64,000 nucleotides of DNA, from positions 106,429-170,428 of the forward strand of contig JAWPHD010005117.1 of assembly GCA_037043455.1 (NCBI GenBank), given 5' to 3'. The number at the start of each line of letters is the position of its first letter. Within the stretch, counting starts at the first letter, position 1. The translations under genes and the position numbers were made by a program. This stretch comes from Cyrtodaria siliqua (lineage: Eukaryota > Mollusca > Bivalvia > Adapedonta > Hiatellidae). Below, piece after piece: positions 22,501-34,937 of the stretch. Below the pieces are notes generated by a model. That model saw only the letters and a program-made list of their open reading frames with translations, was not told the origin of the DNA and did not search any database.

Positions 22501-25500
22501 GGGACAGTGCTATCACTGGCTGTTGATATTGCCCCTGAGGACAATACTAACGCCAGCTGTTGATATTGGCCCTGAGGACACTACTTACGCCAGCTGTTGA
22601 TATTGCCCCTAATGACATTGATATCGCTGGCTGTTGATATGGGCCTTGAGGACACTGTCTACGCCAGCTGTTGATATGGCCCGTTAGGACAGTACTAACT
22701 CTAGCTGTTGATATGGCCCCTATGAACAGTACTAACTTTGGCTGTTGTTATGGTCCCTGGGCACAGTGCTATCACTGGCTGTTGATATTGGCCCTGAGGA
22801 CACTACTTACGTCAGCTGTTGATATTGCCCCTAAGGACATTGCTATCGCTGGCTGTTGATATGGCCCCTGAGGACAGTGCTATCGCTGGCTGTTGATATT
22901 TCCCCAGAGGACACTACTAACGCTGGCTGTTGATATTGTCCATGAGAACAGTACGAACGTTAGCTGTTTATATTGCACCTGAGGACAGTAATTACGCCAT
23001 CTGTTGAAATTTAACCCAAGGATAGTACTAACGCTATCTGTTGATATTGCCCCTAAGGACAGTACTATCGTTAGCTGTTGATATTGCCCCTTAGGACAGT
23101 ACTGACGCTAGCTGTTGATATTGGCCCTGAGGACACGACTTACGCCAGCTGTTGATATTGCCTCTGAGGACAGTACTAACGCAAGCTGTTGATATTGGCT
23201 CTGAGGACACCACTTACGCCAGCTGTTGATATTGCCTCCGAGGGCAGTACTAACGCTAGCTGTTGATATTGCCATAAGGACAGTACTAGCGTTAGCTGTT
23301 GATCATGCCCCGTAGGACAGTTCTAACGCTAGCTGTTGATATAGACCCTGAGGACACTGCCTACGCCAGCTGTTGATATTGCCTCTAAGGACGTTGCTAT
23401 CGCTGGCTGTTGATATGGGCTCCGAGGACACTGCCGACGCCAGCTGTTTATATTGCCCGTTAGGACAGTACTAACTCTAGCTGTTGATATGGCTCCTAGG
23501 GACATTACTAACTTTGGCTATTGTTATGGCCCCTGGGGACAGTGCTATCACTGGCTTTTGAAATTGCCCCTGAGGACAGTACTAACGCCAGATGTTGATA
23601 TTGGCCCTGAGGAAACTACTTACGCCAGCTGTTGATATTTCCCCTGAGGACTTTACTATCGCTAGCTGCTGATATTGCCCCTAGGGACAGTATTAAAACT
23701 AGCTGTTGATATGGCCCCAGAGGACACTACTAACGTCAGCTGTTGATATTGCCCCTTAAGATAGAACTGACCCTAGCTGTTGATATTGTCCCTGAGGACA
23801 GTAATAAACCTAGCTGTTGATATAGCCCCTGAGGACAGTACTAACACACTCTGTTGATAATGGCCCTTAGGACAGTACAATCGTTAGTGTTGATACTGCC
23901 CCAAGGGACGGTACTAAGACTAGATGTTGATATGGCCCAGAGGACAGTACTAACGCCAGCTGGTATTGCCCTGTAGGATAGTACTAAAAGTAAGTATAAC
24001 ATTAACTGTTGATAATGCCCCTTAGAACAATATTAACGCTAGATGTTGATTAGAACAGTAATTACCCTAGCTGCTGATATGGCCGAGGACAGTACTAATT
24101 ATAGCTGTTTATATTGCCCCGTAAGGACATTACTAAGCTGTAGATATTGACACTGAGAGTAATAATGCCAGCTGTTGATACTGCCCCTTAAGATAATATT
24201 AACGCTAGCTATTGATATTGCCCCTAAGGACAGTATTAACGCCAGCTGTTGATATTTCCCCTTAGGAAAGTCCTAAACCTAGCCGTTGATATTGCCCCTT
24301 AGAACAGTAATAACGCTAGCTGTTGATATGGCCCATGCGGATGTTACTAATTCTAGGTGATGATATTGCCCCTTAGGACATTATTAAGCTGTTGATATTG
24401 CCCTTGAGGAGAGTACTAAACGTAGCTGTTGATATTGCCCCTAAGAACAGTAATAACGCTAGCTGTTAATATGGATCCTGAGGACTTTACTATCGCTAGC
24501 TGCTGATATTGCCCCTATGGACAGGACTAAAACTAGCTGTTGATATGGCCCCAGATGACAGTACTAACGTCAGCTGTTGATATTGCCCCTTAAGATAGAA
24601 CTAACCCTAGCTGTTGATATTGCCCCTAAGGACAGTAATACACCTAGCTGTTGATATAGCTCGAGGACAGTACTATCGCTAGCTGTTGATACTGCCCCTA
24701 GGGACGGTACTAAAACTAGCTGTTGATATGGCCCCAGAGAACAGTACTAAACCTAGCTGTTTATATGGCCTCTGAGGACAGTACTAACGCCAGCTGCTGA
24801 TATTGCCCCAAAGGACAGTACTAACACCAGCTGTTGATATTGACCAATAGGACAGTACTATCGCTTGCTGCTGATATTGTCCCTTAGGACAGTACTAAAA
24901 CTAGCAGTTGATATAGCCCCAGAGGAGAGTACTAACGTCAGCTGTTGATATTGCCCCTTAAGATAGAACTAACTTAGCTGTTGATATTGCCTCTGAGGAC
25001 AGTAATAAACCTAGCTGTTGATATATCCCCTGAGGACAGTACTAACGCCAGCTGTTGATATTGGCGCTTAGGACAGTACTATCGCTAGCTGTTGATACTG
25101 CCCCTAGGGACGGTACTAAAACTAGCTGTTGATATGGCCCCAGAGGACAGTACTAAACCTAGCTGTTTATATGGCTTCTGAGGGCAGTACTAATGCCAAC
25201 TGCTGATATTGCCCCTAAGGACAGTACTAACGCCAGCTGTTGATATTGACCGATAGGACAGTACTATCGCTAGCTGCTGATATTGCCCCTTAGGACAGTA
25301 CTAAAAATGGCCCCAGAGGACAGTACTAACGTCGGCTGTTGATATGGCCCCTAAGGACAGTGTTATCGCCGGCTGTTGATATGGCCCCTGAGGACAGTAC
25401 TATCGCTAACTGTTGATATTGCCCCTTAGGACAGTACTAAAACTAGCAGCTGATATGGCCCCAAAGGACAGTACTAAAGCCAGCTGTTGATATTGTCCCT

Positions 25501-25650
25501 TAGGATAGTACTATCGCTAGATGTTGATAATAACCCTATGGATGTTTAAACGCTGGCTGTTGATATTTTCCATGAGGTCAGTTCTTACGCTAGCTGTTGA
25601 TATTGCCCCTGAGGACAGTACTAACCCTAGCTGTTGATATGGCCCCTAAT
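19505..25650 (+). repeat. Satellite S1 array, 37-bp monomer, + orientation
   Basis: About 165 tandem monomers of 37 bp with core 'cctgaggacagtactaac' followed by 'gctagctgttgatattgc'. Divergence between neighbours is high, but blocks repeat at longer range. Small insertions or deletions break phase locally. Open frames within are possible because three monomers make 111 bp; they carry no domain. Confidence 0.97.
21597..23400 (+). repeat. Higher-order repeat within S1 (1035 bp)
   Basis: The block starting at 21597 is repeated from 22632 at 1035-bp spacing (28 monomers) with few differences; a shortened third start is at about 23401. A different higher-order block of about 835 bp recurs at about 23645 and 24480. 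Confidence 0.85.
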
Positions 25651-26672
25651 AGACATCTAGATAGTTTGCAGTTATCTAGATAAAACGTTAAAAATATCTA
25701 AATCGTTATGTAGCTACCTAGTGGCCAAAATAGAATACCACCATTCTGGCGATACTTAAATAACCCGTGTATTTATAAAGTACAAATACAATTATTCACT
25801 TGTGTACGTAATACGGTTGGTGAGTACATGCACCGGACTTGGACCACATGTGTCCCTAACATGTTTTTTCCAACCGAATTAGAGACACGTGCCCTTAATT
25901 CGACCGAATTATATTACGCGGTCCGAGTATTAACTTTCATACCCATTCAACCCTGTCTTCAAGAAGTGAAGCGGGGTTGGCTGGGGTATGAAATAAAACC
26001 TTAATTTTGGCTTTAAAAAGTGTTTATTGTAAAATTAAAACATTTAATAGGTAATTGTAAACAGGTTATTGTATTATTTCAGTAAAACATGTTTTTAAAC
26101 GTGTTTTATTGTCAAAAATATCCATTATAAAATCCTGCTAATATAAGCTTTCCCATCGCTTAATGGTATTAAGGCGGGACCACGTAATGAGGGACACGTG
26201 TGCGAATTCTGACTGGCTCAAATACGGTTCCACAGATCACTTTGTATAGCACTGATCATGGGAGGTACATTACCTTTGATTTTCAATATATGTTTGCATA
26301 TACTAATATCATTAAATGAACTAGTTTTCACTATCGGTTAAGAATGTCTTCAAGTGTGTACATGATTTCCTTATGTTGGTATCATTGGTATGTCTGATGC
26401 TTGGTGGTATTATATATGTCCTATTACAGGTATATGTTGCCTTTCACTTATAGAGATATAATTAATTAATTGTCAATTAAAAGCCATGTCTCATTACTTT
26501 CCCGATTACAGAAAAAGTAGTCTCTGGTTCAAGAATCAATAACATTGTGATTAAACATGAATGTCGTATTTAATTATTTGTTTAGTTTTATTTATCTTTA
26601 TGTAAATATATATGAAAGTATGTATGTGTGAAAGTATGTATGTGTGTGTGTATGTGTGTATGTGTGTGTGTA

Positions 26673-26704
<32 letters not shown>

Positions 26705-27100
26705 TGCGTGAGTGCGTGCGTAAGTGCGTTCGTGCGTAAGTGCGTGCGTGAGTGCTTCTATGTATCAGCGTAGTTACGGGTCTGACGCAATGTTATTTAT
26801 TCGATCTTTGGAGATTGGAGCCCGATATTTATATTTAGATATCGGTGGTACATTTTCAATTGCTTTTGTTTTCTATACTTAATTTTCGATTCGGTGGTTC
26901 CACTACTCCGCCGATAAAAGGCTATGGGTATTGTTTAACCACTCATAGGATATGTTGTCTGCTTTTTAATTGAGTCTTTCGGCTGTTACTTTTGATACGC
27001 AGGCTTCATAACCGCTGGAGCAACTAAATTCCATTTTGTTTATTTTGCTCTTCGGGGCATACAATTTTATTAGATACTGGGACGGTTAAACGTATATACT
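25651..27100. other. Unique-looking spacer with a hairpin and a TG/TGCG microsatellite
   Basis: No gene seen. A hairpin lies at about 25933-25994 ('tttcatacccattcaaccc' against 'ggggttggctggggtatgaa'). A mixed (TG)n/(TGCG)n tract spans about 26604-26752. The rest is AT-rich. Confidence 0.7.
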
Positions 27101-27250
27101 ATTATTTTATGAATATTGAGTTCTGCTATACCCGGCACTAGGATGAGTGAGCGGTAGCTAGCATATTTCACTACCGTTCATGAACAGTCAGACCGAGACT
27201 GCAATATTGCATATGTATCGTGTTCTGTCGTTTCCAACGGTCTACTCTCA
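27100..27250 (+). repeat. Two-hairpin element, copy b
   Basis: 'gagttctgctatacccgg', then stem 1 GAGCGGTAG / CTACCGTTC, then 'atgaacag' and a shortened stem 2 (AGTC...GACT), then 'tgcaatatt' and 'cgtttccaacgg'. Same order of landmarks as copies c and d. Confidence 0.8.
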
Positions 27251-27279
27251 TACTCTTTTAAGTTAAATAACGCAGCAGT

Positions 27280-29420
27280 CGCATACATGCGTCGACCATG
27301 ACAATGCATTGTGTGATGGTATTATCACATAATGCGTACACGTCACATATTGCGTATTGAATTTGACGCATTATATTAATAATCATATTCACCTACTGTT
27401 TAAAAATAAATTTCTGTATACCGAATTTAGTTCAGTAGAAGGTATTAGTGCATAATTCCCTCCTGTACCAGACGATGCATATCAGTTTACAAAAGAAATA
27501 GGATGTCTCTGTCATCCGTTAATTTCTTTTTAAAACAGTAGTCAAATGTGAGTATACATACAGAGGAGAAGCCATATAAGCGACACAAAATAAGATATTC
27601 AGTTATTTTTCGGTTAAAAATATTTAGTGATAATGTCTAGATAATGAGAAAGATGTATATATTGTCCTTTAAGTTTCCGCATAGCACTAGTTACTCATTT
27701 TAGTAAAGTATAAGTTATTTGTGCCTAACTGACTCCTATACCACCCGATGTATATGTGTATACAGGAGAAATACCATTTTCTGATAAGAAAGGATATGAG
27801 TATATATGTCCATGGTTTTATGTATTAAAACATTCTTGATAAGAACTTGTTTTCTAATTGTACTACCCATTACCCATTAATCGTGGATATGTATGTGTAT
27901 GCCCTTTGTGACGTGTGTGAAGCTAATTCGTACTACGTTTCACAGTATCTTTCCCTAATAATTAACGGTCAATTAAAGCTCTCATTTAGAAAAACAACAT
28001 AAAGGTAGGGTAAACGAAAAGACAACTATGCATACACATACACACTGGTGAGAAACCGTTTAATATTAAATATCACAAGTTATGAATATATTGTCCCTTT
28101 CGGGTATCAAGGAAGTGACCTAATTAATTTAATTAACCGTTCAGGAGTTTACGGACGCTCGCTGTTGATAATGTCTTTAAGTACAGTACTGAAGCAATGG
28201 TAGATAGTATGTGATATTTTCGCAGAGGTTAGTATTAACCGTATCAGGATTTTTTTTCACTGAGGACAATACTGACACATGATTTAAAAGAATAAAATTA
28301 TTATATTAAAGCAGTTCATTAAAAACAAACTGTCGCTTAATTGCCCTACTTTCTTCTGGCGTTATAAACTACCAGCAGGTTAATGTTTGTATACAAGCAT
28401 TCAATTTCTTACTTAAATATTGTGACTTGCGGAATACTCTTGTTATATTCTTAGTGATATTATCCAAGCATGTTCACATGTACAGGTGATCAACACATAA
28501 AGTAAGCAAACTATTCGGGAAGGGTGGGTGAATGCGGGTGGGGGTGGGGGGGGGGGGCGGTGGGGGGGGAATACTCTGCCCATCACTCTCGGATTTCATG
28601 TGCTGCATACACACTGGTGAGAAACCGTTTAAGATTAAATATCACAGGTTATGAATATATCGTCACGTTCGCGTATCATGGAAGTGACCGAAGTAATTTA
28701 GTTTGTCTTAAGAACTTTACTGACGCTATCTGTTTATATTGTCCTAGAGCACAGTAATGAAGCGATGGAATCTAGCAGGTGATATTATTGCAGAGTTTAG
28801 TACTGACTGTATCATTTTTTTGCCCTGAGGACAGTATTGTCACATGATTTAAAACAATATAATTATTATATTAAAGCTGATCATTATTATATTAAAGCTG
28901 ATCATATAAAATAGCCTATTGCTTAATAGCATACCTTTCTTCTGGCTTTATAAGTTACCAGTAGGTTTTTATGCAAGCATTTGATCTCTTAAGTAAAGTG
29001 TGACTTGGTGAACATTATTGTTATATTCTTACTTCTTATTATTGTTAACCCTTTTGTGTTTGTGAAGTAGTTTGCATTTATTATTACTTTTGCCTTCTTG
29101 CTTGTCTGTTTGCGTGTTTTGAGGATTACTGTGTTCTGTGAAAGCTGCAATTCCTATTCGATTTCTATACCTATTTCTATTATTCCAAGCATGGTCACAT
29201 GTATAGGTGATTCACACATAACGTAAGCAAACTATTCGGGTGTGTTGTGGGAGGGTGGGGGAATATACTCTGCCTCTGCCCACTATTGTCAGATTAGGGA
29301 ATAGAGGCAGCATACTCGTACACACTGGTGAGAAACCGTTTAAAATTAAATATATCACTTTCGCTCATCAAGGAAGTGACCAAAGCCGATAATTTTGCTC
29401 TCAGGACTATACCGACACTA
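27280..29420 (+). pseudogene. Decayed C2H2 zinc-finger block, left (with diverged S1 units)
   Basis: Isolated linker signatures of Krueppel-type fingers survive on + : 'VSIHTEEKPYKRH' (about 27547-27588), 'VYTGEIPF' (about 27755), 'IHTGEKPF'-like near 28046 ('cactggtgagaaaccgttta') and again near 28612 and 29320. Cysteines are largely lost and stops are frequent. The 28.0, 28.6 and 29.3 kb copies are repeats of one unit: linker, 'gaagtgacc', diverged S1-type monomers, a G-rich run. The region matches 45.7-48.4 kb in inverted orientation. Remnant of a zinc-finger gene array, not a live gene. Confidence 0.75.
29036..29185 (+). mobile_element. PLE 3' tail fragment
   Basis: 'gttaacccttttgtgtttgt' through 'cttgcttgtctgtttgcgtg' to 'ctgcaattcctattcgattt' matches 6125-6270 of copy 1. 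It lies between two zinc-finger-derived units. Confidence 0.8.
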
Positions 29421-29509
29421 GCTGTTCACATTGCCCCTGAGGACAGTAATAATGGTAACTGGCTGTAGATATTGCACCTGAGGAAAGTAGTCGATATTGC
29501 CCCTGAGGA

Positions 29510-32500
29510 CAGTATAAACGACATCTGTCAATGGGGTCCTTAGTGAGGTCCTTAGTGACAAAACATTATCTATCAATTAAGTCCCAAGGAACAATTCAGG
29601 CGCCATCTGTCAATAAGGTCCATATACACAATACTGACGTCATCTGTCAATAAGGTACCTTTCAACAATACTGACGCCGACTGTCAATTAGGTCCCTAAA
29701 GTCAATATGAACTCCATCTGTCAATAAGGTCTCTATGGACAATACCCACACCATCTGTCACTAATGTACCTGTACCCAATACACACTTCATTTATCAACA
29801 AGGTCCCTATGGACAATTATGACGCCATCTACCAATACGGTCTGTTTCAACAATACTTACGCCATGTGTCAATAAGGTCCATAAAGACAACACAGACTAC
29901 GTCTGTCAACAGTAACGTCCATTCAGATCATACTGACGCCGTCTGTCAATAATGTCCCTATTGACAATACTGACTCTATCTGCCAATAAGGTCCCAATCA
30001 ACAATACTGACACCATCTCTCAATAGGGTCCCAATAAAAAACTGATGCCACATGTCAATATGGTCCCTATTTGCTATATAAACGACATCTGTCAATAAGG
30101 TCCCTATGCACAATACAGACTCGATCTGTATAGACCACACTAACTCCATGTATCAATAACGTCGTTATTGACATAACAAGCACACTCTCTTAATAAGTTC
30201 CTGATAGAAAATACTGAGACTATCTGTCAATAAGGTCCCGGTCAACAATGATGGCAAAACAGTCAATAATGTCCATAAATACAATACTGACGCGATCTGT
30301 CAATAAGGTCTCTATCAACAATATTGACGCCATCTGTCGATAAGAAACCCTATCAACAGTAATGACGCCACCTGTAAATATGGCCCGTATAGACCATACT
30401 GACGTCATCTGTCGATAACGTACTCCTATTGGAAATACTGACACTATCTGTCAAAAAAGATCCCTATAGACAGTGTGTACGTTATCTGTCAATACGTTCC
30501 TTATAGTCACTATAGGCACAATCCATCAATTGGGACCCTGTATGCAATATGAACTCTATCTGTCATTAAGCTTTCTTTAGACAATACCAACATCATCTGT
30601 CACTAAGGTACCTGTATCCAATACAAACTTCATTTGTTAACAATGTACTTATGTACAATAATGACGCCATCTATCAATAAGATCCCTTTCAACAATAGTA
30701 ACGCCATGCGTCAATATGCTCTCTATAGACAACACAGACTATGTCTGTCAATAACGAACCTACAGGCCATACTGACACCATCAGTCAATCTGTCAATAAG
30801 GTCCATGTTGACAAAACAAACACCATGTGTCAATAAGGTCCCTTAAGACAATAATGACTCTATCTGCCAAAAAGGTCCCTATTGACATCTCTCAATAAGG
30901 TCCCAATTGACAAATGAAACACCATTTCTTAGGAAATGCTGACTTTATCTGTCAATAAGGTCCCTATTTACATCTATCAATTAGGTCCCTATTGGCAAAA
31001 CAAAAACCATCTGCTAATAAGGTCCCTTAAGAAAATAGTCACTCTATGTTTCATTAAGGTCCCTATTGACATCTGTCAATAAGTTCCGTATTGACATCTG
31101 TCAATACGGTCTTTCCTATTGACAAACAACCCTATCCGTCAATAAGGTCCCTTAAGAAAATACTGACTCAATCAGCCAATAAGGTCCCAATCAACAATAC
31201 TGGCATCATCTACAGAAAATAATGACACAATCTTTCAAAAAGGTCCAAATAGAAAAAAAACTGATGCTACCTATTAAAATGGTCCCTATTTGAAATATAA
31301 ACGACATATGTCAATAAGATCCCTATAAACAATACAGATGGCATCTGTCAATAACGCCAATATGGACAAAACAGACGGCATCTATCAATAAGGTCTCTAT
31401 AAACAGTACAGACGGCCTTTGTCAATAAAGGCCCTATAGACAATATTGACGCCATCTGTCAATAAGGTCCCTATAGACAATACTGACGCCATGTGTCAAT
31501 AAGGTCCCTGTGGACAATAAAGAGAGCATCTGTCAATAATACCCCTACAGATAATACAGACGGCATCTGTCAATAAGCTCCCTATAGACAATACAGACGG
31601 CATCTACCAATAAGGTCCTAATAGACAATAAAGGGGCATCCGTCAATAAGGCCCCTATAGACAATACAGATGGCATCTGTCAGTAAGGTCATCCCTATAG
31701 ACAATACAGACGCCATTTGATAATGCCCCAATGGACAATACAGACGACATCTTTCATTAAGTTCTTTATAGACAATACAGACGGCATCTTCCAATAAGGT
31801 CTCTATAGACAATACAGACGGCATCTGTTAATAAGGTCCCTATAAACAGTACAGACTGCATCTGCCAATATTGCACCTATAGACAATACAGACGCCATCT
31901 GTGACTAATGCCCCTACAGACGATACAAACGGCATCTGACATTAAGGTCCCTACAGACAATACAGACGGCATGTGCCAAAAAGGTCCCTATAGACAATAC
32001 AGATGGCATCTGTCAATAAGGTCCCTATAGACAGTACAGACACCATCTGCCAATAAGGTCCCAATAGACAGCATCTGTCAATAATGCCCCTACAAACAAT
32101 ACAGACAGCATCTGTCAAAAATGCCCCTAATGACTCTATCTGCCAAAAAGGTCCCTATTGACATCTCTCAATAAGGTCCCTATTGACATCTCTCAATAAG
32201 GTCCCTATTGACAAATGAAACACCATTTCTTAGGAAATGCTGACTCTATCTGTCAATAAGGTCCCTATTTACATCTATCAATTAGGTCCCTATTGGCAAA
32301 ACAAAAACCATCTGCTAATAAGGTCCCTTAAAAAAATAGTCACTCTATGTTTCATTAAGGTCCCTATTGACATCTGTCAATAAGTTCCGTATTGACATCT
32401 GTCAATACGGTCTTTCCTATTGACAAAAAACACTATCCGTCAATAAGGTCCCTTAAGAAAATACTGACTCTATCAGCCAATAAGGTCCCAATCAACAATA

Positions 32501-34918
32501 CTGGCATCATCTACAGAAAATAATGACACAATCTTTCAATAAGGTCCAAATAGAAAAAAAACTGATGCTACCTATTAAAATGGTCCCTATTTGAAATATA
32601 AACGACATATGTCAATAAGATCCCTATAAACAATACAGATGGCATCTGTCAATAACGCCACTATGGACAAAACAGACGGCATCTATCAATAAGGTCCCTA
32701 TAAACAGTACAGACGGCCTTTGTCAATAATGGCCCTATAGACAATATTGACGCCATCTGTCAATAAGGTCCCTATAGACAATACTGACGCCATGTGTCAA
32801 TAAGGTCCCTGCGGACAATAAAGAGAGCATCTGTCAATAATGCCCCTACAAATAATACAGACGGCATCTGTCAATAAGCTCCCTATAGACAATACAGACG
32901 GCATCTACCAATAAGGTCCTAATAGACAATAAAGGGGCATCTGTCAATCAGGCCCCTATAGACAAAACAGATGGCATCTGTCAGTAAGGTCATCCCTATA
33001 GACAATACAGACGCCATTTGATAATGCCCCAATGGACAATACAGACGACATCTTTCATTAAGTTCTTTATAGACAATACAGACGGCATCTTCCAATAAGG
33101 TCCCTATAGACCATACAGACGGCATCTGTTAATAAGGTCCCTATAAACAGTACAGACTGCATCTGCCAATATTGCACCTATAGACAATACAGACGCCATC
33201 TGTGACTAATGCCCCTACAGACGATACAAACGGCATCTGATATTACGGTCCCTACAGACAATACAGCCGGCATGTGCCAATAAGGTCCCTATAGACAATA
33301 CAGACGGCATCTGTCAATAAGGTCCCTATAGACAGTACAGACGCCATCTGTCAATAAGGTCCCTATAGACAATACTGACGCCATGTGTCAATAAGGTCCC
33401 TGCGGACAATAAAGAGAGCATCTGTCAATAATGCCCCTACAAATAATACAGACGGCATCTGTCAATAAGCTCCCTATAGACAATACAGACGGCATCTACC
33501 AATAAGGTCCTAATAGACAATAAAGGGGCATCTGTCAATCAGGCCCCTATAGACAAAACAGATGGCATCTGTCAGTAAGGTCATCCCTATAGACAATACA
33601 GACGCCATTTGATAATGCCCCAATGGACAATACAGACGACATCTTTCATTAAGTTCTTTATAGACAATACAGACGGCATCTTCCAATAAGGTCCCTATAG
33701 ACCATACAGACGGCATCTGTTAATAAGGTCCCTATAAACAGTACAGACTGCATCTGCCAATATTGCACCTATAGACAATACAGACGCCATCTGTGACTAA
33801 TGCCCCTACAGACGATACAAACGGCATCTGATATTACGGTCCCTACAGACAATACAGCCGGCATGTGCCAATAAGGTCCCTATAGACAATACAGACGGCA
33901 TCTGTCAATAAGGTCCCTATAGACAGTACAGACGCCATCTGCCAATAAGGTCCCAATAGACAATACCGACAGCATCTGTCAATAATGCCCCTACATACAA
34001 TACAGACAGCATCTGTCAAAAATGCCCCTTCATACAATAGAGACGGACTTGTCAATAAGGTCCCTACAGACAATACAGACGGCATCTATAAATAAGGTAT
34101 TTATAGACAATACAGAAGGCATCTGTCAATAAGGTCCCTATAGACAATACAGACGGCATCTGTTAATAAGGTCCCTACAGTCCATACAGCTGGCATCTGT
34201 CAATAAGGTCCCTACAAACATTACAGACGGCATCTGTCAATAATGCACATATGGGCAATATAGACGGCATCTGTCTCTAATGTCCCTACAGACAATACAG
34301 TCGGCATCTGTCAATAATGCACTTTAAGACAATACTGACGCATTCTGTCAATAAGGTCCCTATACATAATACAGACATCATGTGTCAATAAGGTCCATTA
34401 AGACAACTGTACTTACAAACGGCATCTGTCAATAAGGTCCCTATACATAATACAGGCGACATGTGTCAATAAGGTCCCTATAGACAGTACAGAAGGCACC
34501 TGTCAATAAGGTCCCTATAAACAGTACAGACGGCATCTGCCAATAAGGTCGCAGTAGACAATACAGACGTCATCTGTTAATAAAACCCCTATAGACAATA
34601 CAGACAGCATCTGTCAATAAGATCCCTATGGACAACAGAGACGGCATCTGTCAATAATGCCCCTATGGACAATACAGACGGTATCTTTCTATAAGGTCTT
34701 TATAGACAATACAGACGGCATCTGTCAATAAGGTTCCTACAGACAATACAGTCGGCGTCTGTCAATAAGGTCCCTATAAACAGTGCAGACGGCATCTGTC
34801 AATAATGCACCTTTAGACAATACTGACGCATTCTGTCAATAAGGTCCCTATAGACAATACTTACGCCATATATTACAAAGGTTCCTATAGACAATACACA
34901 CGGCATCTGCCAATAAGG
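29510..34918 (+). repeat. Satellite S2 array, 37-bp monomer, + orientation
   Basis: About 145 monomers of 37 bp with core 'gtcaataaggtccctataga' and 'caatacagacggcatct'. Each carries a 5-bp inverted repeat ACAGA-cggca-TCTGT. The first ~600 bp is the most diverged. A few S1-type units precede it (29410-29510). Confidence 0.97.
32750..33930 (+). repeat. Recent 591-bp duplication within S2
   Basis: The segment from about 32750 to 33340 recurs at 33340-33930 with almost no change (591-bp spacing, 16 monomers). An older copy of an overlapping block lies about 1301 bp upstream of the first. Confidence 0.85.
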
Positions 34919-34937
34919 ACCTTATTAACAGATGCCG
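34901..34937. repeat. Palindrome axis joining S2(+) to S2(-)
   Basis: 'cggcatctgccaataagg' (34901-34918), one base, then 'ccttattaacagatgccg' (34920-34937). The arms pair at 16 of 18 positions around base 34919. Left of it every monomer is on +, right of it on -. Confidence 0.95.

Noticed and set aside
20524..23635. Repeated ~62-codon open frames on + in S1 (and similar 60-105-codon frames in S2)
   Set aside because: They are translations of 37-bp satellite monomers. Three monomers equal 111 bp, so a frame can stay open by chance and repeat. No domain, no start context, and breaks wherever monomers shift phase.
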